From contig JBBHKE010000165.1 of assembly GCA_037447655.1 (NCBI GenBank), positions 389,499 through 453,498 of the forward strand: a DNA stretch of 64,000 nucleotides, written 5' to 3'. Made by a program: the position numbers and the translations under genes. Positions 56,596 through 64,000 of this stretch are shown in pieces; the first letter of the stretch is position 1; every line of letters starts with the position of its first letter. Source of the DNA: Zygnema cylindricum (Eukaryota > Streptophyta > Zygnematophyceae > Zygnematales > Zygnemataceae). The notes below the pieces were generated by a model that saw nothing but the letters and a program-made list of their open reading frames with translations, was not told the DNA's origin and made no database searches.

Positions 56596-57880
56596 AGATA
56601 ATGGATACCGGAGCGTCAGCCCACATGTGTTGAACAAGGCTATCTTCAAAAATCAGAAAACAACGCCGGAGAAAAATATTTATTATGCTTGGGGAATGAG
56701 TGTTCAAACTTGTGCTGGGGGTGATGTGTCTTTGCTAGTTGATGTAGAAGGAAAAGCAATTGAAAAGACTCTTCACAATGTCTTATTTGTGCCTGACTTT
56801 ATGACAAATTTGTTTTCTACGAATTTGGTAGAGAGTAAGGGCTTTGAGGTTAATTTGAAAAATGGTCGGCAAGTTGTTAGCAAAAATGGAGAAGTTGCGG
56901 TTACAGGTACTAGAGATAATAGCAAGATGTACCGCATGGATAAGGCTAATACCAAGGAGAATGATGTTATGTACTCCGGTGTTTTGCACTCATATGAGTT
57001 GTGGCATAAAAGATTAGGCCATGTAAGTTATGATGGTTTGAGAAAAATGGTACTTGCTCGAAAAATGGAGGGTGTATCAATAACAGATCAGCCGGTCAAA
57101 ACTTGTGATGGCTGCGCTTTAGGCAAAATCATGAGACAGCCATTTCCTAAAGAGTCTGAGCATTTGTCAACAAAACTTTTACAACAAATTCATTCGGATG
57201 TTTTTCGTCCTGCAAAGGTTCCATCTGCCGGGGGGATGAAATATATGGTCACTTTCACAGATGATTTCTCCAGGTTTACAAAAGTTTACTTCATGAAGGA
57301 AAAGAGTGAAGTGTTTGGTCACTTCAAACACTATAAAGCTTGGGTTGAAAAACTTCATAATTAACCTATTTTGCAACTCAGATCAGACAATGGTGTTGAA
57401 TAGACATCGAAGGAATTTGAAACCTTATTACTTGAGGAAGGTATAAGTCATCTGTTGACAGTTTCATATTCACCGGAACAAAATGGGGTGTTTGAGAGAT
57501 TAAATAAACTCTCACGGAGAGCTCTAGGTCGATGCTCGCAGATAAAAGTGTGGATCCTAAATTTTGGGTTGAGGCTCTAAATTTTGCAATTTATATTAAG
57601 AACAAGATAGGATAAAGATCGGTAGAAACTACTCCTTACGAGATCTGGACAGGTAGCAAACCAGATGTTAGCCATTTCAAAGTCTTTAGTAGTTAATGCT
57701 TTATCTTGGATAAGTCTACAAATAGATGGAAATTGGAACGGAATATATTACCGGGTATTTTGTTAGGATATGATGATCACTCAAAAGGTTATAGAGTCTT
57801 TGTGTTTGAGAGGCAAAAAATAGTTGTAGCAAGGAATATCATTGTCAAAAATGAACTAGACTCGATAGATTTATTTTAAA
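56596..57880 (+). pseudogene. pol: E pol: protease and integrase
   Basis: The protease site MDTGASAHMC is intact at about 56601-56630, and then a one-base shift enters the 245-residue frame at 56627-57364. That frame has FVPDFMTNLFSTNLV, the GAG-pre-integrase zinc region ELWHKRLGHVSYDGL with CDGCALGK, and the start of the integrase core IHSDVFRPAKVPSAGG with FTDDFSRFTKVYF. The rest of the integrase (57365-57880: SDNGVE, PEQNGVFERLN, VEALNFAIYIKNK, PYEIW, GYDDHSKGYRVF) is readable with stops. Confidence 0.88.
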
Positions 57881-59187
57881 TGACAGAGCAGCAAAAGCAG
57901 CAAAAAGTATAAGAGTATGTCATTTTAGATTGCATGCAAGAAATTGTCCCGCACATGCAAAATTCTCCAGTGGTGACTCCGGAGTCAGACTCTCTCCGAG
58001 TTCCTCCACAAGTTCAGTTCTAACCGGACCAACAGCAATCAATACACACAGATCGCAACCAGCGCAATCAACACAATGTGCGGCATCCGACGATTCTCAG
58101 CCTCAGAAATTCCGGGGGAAGGAAGATCCAGCATCCGCCTGTAAACAAGCTCTCACTTTGCCTACTCGGCAGCCTCAGGGGAGCCTTTGACTATCCAAGA
58201 GGCCTTCTCATCACCGAAGCGGAATCACTAGATCAAGGCAGAATACGACGAAATGAAGTCCATCATGGAGGCTCAAACATGGGAGCTTGTGAACCTTCCT
58301 CCGGACCGAAAAGCGATCGGCAGCAAATGGGTATTCAAGGTGAAGCTAAATCCCAATAACACTATTGAACGATATAAGGCTAGACTTGTGGCAAAGGGGT
58401 AAAATCAAAAGAAAGAAATTGATTTTTAAGAAACTTTCTCTCCGGTTAAAAGATTTACGACAGTTAGGATTTTGTTGTCTCTAGCAGCTATAGAAGATAT
58501 GGAAATACATAAGATGGATGTAAAGACAACATTTTTGCAAGGAGAACTAGAGGAGCCCATTTACATGCAGCAGCCTGAAAAATATGCAGAACGAGGAAAA
58601 GGGCACTTAGTATGCAAGCTGCTAAAATCTTTATCCGGCCTAAAACAATCCCCTAGGCAATGGAATCGGAAGCTTGATGAATTCTTGACTAGCCTAGAAT
58701 TTCAAAGGATAAGTTGTGCTCACTCTGTCTACGTTCTAAAGGGTGAAAATATGATAGTGTATATATAGGTGTATGTAGATGATTTACTATTAATTAGCAA
58801 ATCAATGGTTGAATTTAACAAAATCAAAACTGCTCTAAGCTCACGGTTAAAGATGAAAGACCTCGGTGAGGCAAAATATATTTTGGGTATCCTGGTATAG
58901 AGGGACAAAAATAGGAAAGTAATAAAATTGACTCAAAATGAGGCTATTGGAAGCATGTTAGATGAGTATGGAATGCAGAGGGCAAAAGGATGTCTTACTC
59001 CAATGGAGTTTCGGCATGAGTTAGAGGGAGAAGATACAGAACCAGGTGTCATTAATAGCGAGTATTAAGAGTCAGGGGAGAATGATTCTATGACACAAAT
59101 ACCTTACAGACAAATAGTGGGAAGCTTAAAAATTTTCATGAACTATACCCGTCTTGACGTTGCTGCACTAGTCAGGGTACTGAGCAG
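57881..59187 (+). pseudogene. pol: E pol: reverse transcriptase
   Basis: The linker (57881-58240) is proline/glutamine-rich and frameshifted. The RT fingers appear at 58270-58400 (TWELVNLPPDRKAIGSKWVFKVKLNP). The frame at 58472-58768 has MEIHKMDVKTTFLQGELEEPIYMQQPE and LSGLKQSPRQWNRKLDEF. A stop precedes the catalytic VYVDDLLLISKS (58770-58800). The thumb continues to IVGSLKIFMNYTRLDVAALVRVLSS, where A4 is inserted. RNase H resumes at 63467. Confidence 0.9.
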
Positions 59188-60410
59188 TGAAATTCTATGG
59201 GCTCCATTGCCACACACAATTCGCAGGTCCAAAGGAAGCTAATCAAGATAGTACCGACTACAACTTGATATAAACCCAAATGACTGACCCCTTGACAATT
59301 AGAACACCAATATAGCTTCACCCTTGTGAAATAACACTTTTTGTGTGCTCCATTCCAACACAGAATGCAAGGTTAGAATATGAGATTTGAACACATTCAC
59401 CCACTTTGAATTTCTCTAAAAAATGCAGCCACCAAGGCAAACAAAGACTCTGACCGACTACACCCCTATGTAGCTTGGACTCCCTTGAGTCAGCAGCAAA
59501 AAAAATCACTGAAAATGGTCAACTAAGTTGATTGTTATGGCTAGCAAAAGTTTGCCATTTAAAGAAGGTGCTCACTGGGAGAGTCAGCTACCTACCATAA
59601 ATATTCTAAGTTCTAGTCCCTCTCTAAACCCCTTCTACTAAAGTACGACGCCAATCACATGACTGTACCGTACATAAAAGTATAGGCGCCGGAGTACTTT
59701 CTGTACGGCTACTGTGAAACAAGACCATACAGGTGACAAATGTCACATCCAAACTTGTTATCTTGCGCTCCGGAGATTCCGCAATCCTCCAGCGCATTTC
59801 CACGTGTCATCCGGAGTGACGGCATCAGAAAACGCAAAGGGGGCCATTCCGGAATCTCGGCTCGTACCACGGCCGTCGATTAAATCCAGCATTCAATTCT
59901 CCCCGTCGAAAATATGTGCGCGGTATTTGTTTCGCCGTAGAAACAAATGCGCGGTATTAGTTTCGTGAAGTACCGTAAACCGTACTACTCTTAACTGTAT
60001 CTTTGTGTTAAAAATCCATTCGCGCCGTTAAATGAATTCGTCTACGCGTATGGATATATATAATTATCAAACCACATATATCCTAGCACTAGTCCTAGAC
60101 TAAATGGGCAAAGTTAACGGCTATGTTGACGGAGGGCAGGTAGTCCTAGACTAAATGGGCAAAGTTAACGGCTATGTTGACGGAGGGCAGGTACCAGGAT
60201 CAATTCCTGGGTCCGTCAATAGTTTTGGTAAACCCGTCTATTTTTTGTTACCTGTATGCTACAAAGCTTTAGGCAGCCATGGCTCTATCGCCCTACCCAG
60301 CCTTCAGTGACTACAATAAGTGTGGGGGCTTGGTGAAGGGAGTTAGAGGAAGACCGCCTCTACCTTTTTCCTATTATAATACAGACTTAGAAAATATTCA
60401 AATATTAACA
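59188..60410 (-). repeat. 3' LTR of A4
   Basis: The LTR is 1223 bp because a 51-bp segment is tandemly duplicated at 60091-60141 and 60142-60192. Without it the length matches the 1170 bp of the other LTR. The purine tract is ATAAGGGGAG. Confidence 0.93.
60091..60192. repeat. 51-bp tandem duplication in A4 LTR
   Basis: There are two identical copies of a 51-base unit that begins AGTCCTAGACTAAATGGGC and ends GGGCAGGT. The unit covers the A-box-like half of the tRNA-like module. It is absent from the partner LTR at 62297-63466, so it arose in this LTR after insertion or during its synthesis. Confidence 0.95.
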
Positions 60411-60428
60411 CTCCCCTTATTTTCTAGT

Positions 60429-61145
60429 CTATTTTTCTTTCGACTCCCTCACACAAATAAACATACACTCTCTTTCCCTCTTTCTCTTTTTATTTCTTTT
60501 CCTTTTCTTTTCATAAAACTTTAAAAAAATACTCTCGTACTTGAAATAGTGCATTAGATGAACCGAAATAATTGCATCACGCATATTATTTAGCATCCCA
60601 CTTTTCATAAATCCGAGCAAAGATTTTATCCATCTCATCTCTTTTCCATCCACACTAAATCCGATTTCCCTCTTGCAATTCAAACAGCCAGCCCCATCTC
60701 CAATCTGCAACACATGCCCAGGTGCTAACCCTCTTACAGGCACACCTTCATAAATGCCATCACTCCCTACAGTGATGTCAAACCCATTACCCGCAAAAAT
60801 TGAACTTTCCTCACTCTCTCCCATGGATTTCTTTCCACTCTCTTTCTAAATTTATTCCCAATACGTATTTCTTCTCCCCTAAATCTTTCATTAAATATTC
60901 CTCTTCTAACCTATCCTTTAAAACCCCTTCGAGTTTCACTTCTCCCCTTTCCTCGGAATCCGTTGAAGTCTCCCTTACCAACCAGTTTTCTGTTTCCCAA
61001 TTATCTATAAAATTTTCCTCATTTATTTTACCTTTCCCATTTTCACTTATGGATCCTAGATCTGACTTTCGCATTTCTAAGTCATCCACTCTACACTCCT
61101 TAACATCCTCAAGTGCCTCCCCTCTCTTTACTCCCCTTATACCTG
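60429..61145 (-). pseudogene. pol: A4 RT/RNase H remnant
   Basis: The frame at 60811-61089 is the acidic gag tail running without a stop into RT thumb landmarks (KLEGVLKDRLEEEYLMKDLGEKKYVLGINLERE). The frame at 60429-60824 follows with a short overlap: GFDITVGSDGIYEGVPVRG, HVLQIGDGAGCLNCK, MRWIKSLLGFMKSGM, HLMHYFKYESIFLKF, then a lysine/arginine-rich tail. The same segments are kept and lost as in A2 and A3, but without the (AT)n run. Confidence 0.82.
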
Positions 61146-62316
61146 CAAAAGCACACTGATGCCTTCATGGAATTTCAGTGTACTTTTCTCTCTTCTCCAT
61201 TCTACCGATGTGAAGAAGCTCCAATATTTCTTCATCCTTTTTCTCCTCTTGCCCTTCTTCCTCCTCATTCACACTCCAACTTCTAAGTTCTTCCAAACGA
61301 GGACACTCCTCCATATGGTGACCTAGTTCTCTACAAAAGAATCAAACCCCTTTTTCCAAAGCTCCCCTTTCTTTTCTTCTCCCTCTCTTTCAACCAAAGT
61401 TTTGATAAGGTTTACCTTTGTCTTTCTTCCTCTCATCACGCTTCCGCTTGTCACCGCCGTTCCTCTCATCACGTTTCCGCCAGCCACCACCAGCTGTAAA
61501 TGCACTCACCCTCTCACTTCCCATATGAAGCTCCAAGGTGCTTTCCCTCACAAGTATTATCCTCATGGTGATGCTCCAAGTCCACGAGGAACCATCTATT
61601 CCCTGCATACGGTAAATGATGTCTTCGTACTCATTTGGGAGTTTCATGATTAGTGTATTAATCTTTCTCTCCTTAGATTCTACATATCTCGCACTAGCAA
61701 TCTCAACATATAACGCAGCAATATCATTGCAAAACTCTATCATGCTAGCGCCTTTATAAACATAGGCCTCTATTTCTTGTTTAACTAACTGCTGCCTTTG
61801 TATATTCTCACTCTTTTAAACGTGAATAAGTGTTTCCCAAATTTTTGAAGACTTGATTAGACTTAAAAGAGTGATAGCTATGGACTTAGACACATATCTA
61901 AGTATGAGATGTTTTGCTATAGTGTTTTTATATTCCCAAAGTTTCCTATCATTTTCTTCAGTTTTTGGTTCAGTTATAGCCCCCACAAGTGGAAACGTAG
62001 CTGAGAGCCTAGCTCCCCTCACCATAGGTGTCCCTTTATCCTTCTCCTCTATTTCCCTTTCCACGGAAATGATTTTCCCTTCACCTTCCGTTGCATCTGA
62101 ACTCCGGTTGGTTTTCTGGGCAGCCTCAAATGATTCTCCATAGTGAGCTCTTTCAAAGCCCGATGGCTGACACCTCACTTGTCCCGAAACAATTCCCCAT
62201 AAGTGCTTCTCGAAAAGGATTCCCTCCATTGTAAACTCCCAATAAGTGAAGTTTGTTCCATCCAACATAGGCACCCTAGATGGTGGGCCCATAACCTGAA
62301 ATTCTATAGGCTCCAT
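61146..62316 (-). pseudogene. gag: A4 gag, broken
   Basis: The natural start is at 62316 inside the LTR. The frame reads EPIEFQVMGPPSRVPMLDGTNF across the primer site and stays open to 61816. A stop and frameshift follow at about 61800 (after IHV). The second frame, at 61390-61743, has MIEFCNDIAALYVEIASARYVE and MKLPNEYEDIIYRM plus the basic repeat region. The zinc knuckle near 61330 has a TGA in place of the first cysteine. Confidence 0.87.
62282..62296 (-). promoter_or_regulatory. Primer-binding site of A4 (half-tRNA type)
   Basis: On the minus strand it reads GGTTATGGGCCCACC directly after the LTR, identical to A1 and A3 and in frame with gag. Confidence 0.82.
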
Positions 62317-63466
62317 TGCCCACAAAATTCGCAGGTCCACAGGAAGCTAATCTAGATAGTGCCGACTCCAACTTGATATAAACCCAAATGACTGACCCCT
62401 TGACAATAGAACCCCAATATAGCTTCACCCTTGTGAAATATCACTTTCTGTGTGCTCAGTTCCACCACAGAATGCAAAGTTAAAATATGAGATTTGGACA
62501 CATTCACCCACTTTGACTTTCCTTAAAAAATGCAGCCACCAAGGCAGGCAAAGACTATGACCAACTACACCCTTGTGTAGCGTGGACTCCCGTGAGTCTG
62601 CAGCAAAAAGAATCACTGAAAATGGTCAACTGAGTTGATTGTTATGGCTGGCCAAATTTTGTCATTTATACAAGGTGCTCTCTACGAGAGTCAGCTACCT
62701 ACCATAAATATTCTAAGTTCTAGTCCCTCTCTAAACCCCTTCTACTGAAGTACGGCGCCAATCACAGGACTGTACCGTACATAAAAGTATAGGCCCCGGA
62801 GTACTTTCTGTACGGTTACTGTACGACAAGACCATACAGGTGACAAATGTCACATCCAAACTTGTTATCTTGCGCTCCGGAGATTGCGCAATCCTCCTGC
62901 GCATTTCCACGTGTCATCCGGAGTGACGGCATCAGAAAACGCAAAGGGGGCCATTCCGGAATATCGGCTCGTTCCACGGCCGTCGATTAAATGAAGCATT
63001 CAATTCTCCCCTTCGAAAATATGTGCGCGGTATTTGTTTCGCCGTAGAAACAAATGCGCGGTATTAGTTTCGTGAAGTTCCGTAAACTGTACTACTCTTA
63101 ACTCTATCTATGTGCTAAGAATCTTTTCGCGCCGTTAAATGAATTCGTCTACGCGTACAGATTTATATAATTATCAAACCACATATATCCTACCACTAGT
63201 CCTAGATTAAATGGACAAAGCTAACAGTTATGTTGACGGATAGCAGGTACCAGGATCAATTCCTGGGTCCGTGAATAGTTTTGGTAAACCCATCTATTTT
63301 CTGCTACCTGTCTGCTATAAAGCTTTAGGCAGCCATGGCTCTATCACCCTACCCAGCCTTCAGTGACTACAACAAGTGTGGGGGCTTGGTGAAGGGAGTC
63401 AGAGGTAGACCACCTCTACCTTTTTCCTATTATAATACATACCTAGAAAATACTCAAATATCAACA
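62297..63466 (-). repeat. 5' LTR of A4
   Basis: The LTR is 1170 bp, TGTTGATATTTG to GAATTTCA in minus sense. Leader hairpins are at 62565-62598, CACGTG at about 62909, a GTAC cluster at about 62750-62825, and the tRNA-like stretch with its 17-base T-arm palindrome is near 63247-63265. Confidence 0.93.
62565..62598 (-). promoter_or_regulatory. Tandem leader hairpins, A4 copy
   Basis: On the minus strand, hairpin 1 is GACTC-ACGG-GAGTC (62585-62598) and hairpin 2 is CTACAC-AAGG-GTGTAG (62565-62580). Stems are unchanged from the solo LTR at 38795; only the loop bases vary. Confidence 0.72.
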
Positions 63467-64000
63467 AGGAGGAGTTTAGAGAATCCGAGAAAATTTGATC
63501 TTAATGCAAGAACGAGAGTCTTAAGATATTTGGTAGGAACTAAAGACCTCAAACTCACACTAGGCGGAGGAGAAGTGAAGCTGTAAACGTGGAGTGATGA
63601 AAGCTATGGCGACATGCTGAGCAGGAAATCCACCACGGGATTTGTTCTGCAAATTGGGAACAGAACTTGTTGCTAGAGCAGCAAACTTCAAAAGGTTATA
63701 GCACAGTCTACAATGCAGTCAGAATATATGGCAGCAAGCTTGGCCCTCAAAGAACTCTTATGGGTAAAATCCATGTTGCAAGAACTAGGATAAATGCAAG
63801 TTGGGCCACAGGTGATCAGGTGTGATAACCACGCTGCCATTGCCATTGCCTCTAACCCAAGTCACCACTTCAAGAGTAAGCACATGGATGTAAAATTACA
63901 CTTTGTAAGAGAAAAAGTGTTCTCTAGGGCGATCAAATTTTGTTATCTGCCAGACGCAAGAATGATTCCTGATATGCTTACTAAAGCTCTTCCTGCTCCC
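63467..64000 (+). pseudogene. pol: E pol: RNase H, runs past window end
   Basis: This is the continuation of the E pol after A4: RKFDLNARTRVLRYLVGTKDLKLTLGG, then after a stop TWSDESYGDMLSRKSTTGFVLQIG, a stop, LQKVIAQSTMQSEYMAASLALKELLWVKSMLQEL, DNHAAIAIASNPSHHFKSKHMDVKLHFVREKV, and DMLTKALPAP at the window edge. Three stops are visible. The 3' LTR of this E element should follow just outside. Confidence 0.9.

Larger units (their letters stand above)
59188..63466 (-). mobile_element. Copia-like element A4, complete non-autonomous copy
   Basis: A4 is 4279 bp with LTRs 59188-60410 and 62297-63466 and only 1886 bp of internal sequence (gag plus RT/RNase H remnants). The flanks are AGCAG (59183-59187) and AGGAG (63467-63471), a target duplication with one mismatch. 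It interrupts the E pol frame between RVLSS and LENPRKFDLNARTRVLRYLVG. The layout matches A3. Confidence 0.93.

Noticed and set aside
1-64000. Cytosine-deamination or RIP-type mutation as the cause of the stops
   Set aside because: Some stops fit C-to-T (CAG to TAG in A1, CGA to TGA in B1) but others do not (TGC to TGA in A4, TTG to TAG in B1). No bias can be claimed without counting.

Overview
This 64 kb window is a graveyard of nested LTR retrotransposons in a eukaryotic genome. I found no cellular gene, tRNA or rRNA gene. The host cannot be proven from the sequence. The copia-type primer sites match, as far as I recall it, the anticodon arm of plant-type initiator tRNA-Met (15 of 15 bases in three copies). 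The LTRs also carry G-box (CACGTG) and GTAC motifs. Both hint at an alga or early-diverging plant, and this is inference only.

Several copia-like families share a core organisation (TG/TA...CA/TA LTRs of about 0.9-1.2 kb, 5-bp target duplications). Family A (A1-A4) is a gag-only derivative carrying shrunken remnants of RT and RNase H. Families B (B1, B2, B3) and C have the full gag-PR-IN-RT-RNase H order but are broken by stops and frameshifts. D is a gag remnant. E is an older, diverged copia element. A Ty3/gypsy-like element runs on the minus strand from about 50545 to about 5627 and is cut into pieces by later insertions.

Layout: 1-2337 is A1 (minus), sitting in a fragment of a D LTR. 2407-3866 holds D gag and LTR. 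3867-4930 is the E LTR and gag start. 4931-5626 is the 3' half of a family C pol whose 5' half is at 50546-53555, so about 45 kb is inserted between them. Inside that insert lie the gypsy 3' LTR (5627-7395), gypsy pol end (7397-8140), B1 (8141-14339), gypsy RNase H/integrase (14340-15857), B2 (15858-21763), LTR scraps with a 15-bp minisatellite (21764-23171), a plus-strand C element (23172-27966), gypsy protease and gag end (27967-30556), B3 (30557-38178), gypsy gag (38179-38794), a solo A LTR (38795-39958), more gypsy gag (39964-42230), the gypsy 5' LTR (42320-43446), and a block of family A sequences with a solo C LTR (43447-50494). Beyond 53555 come a fold-back DNA element (53586-54880) and a second E element (54893 to window end), itself split by A4 (59188-63466).

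The most interesting signals are not genes. (1) Families A-D keep two adjacent small hairpins in the RNA leader, with compensatory base changes in the second stem. (2) The copia-type families use a half-tRNA primer site that is translated, because Gag starts inside the LTR. (3) A tRNA-like A-box/B-box module lies antisense in the LTRs. (4) Family A is a repeated, similarly built gag plus RT/RNase H-remnant derivative.
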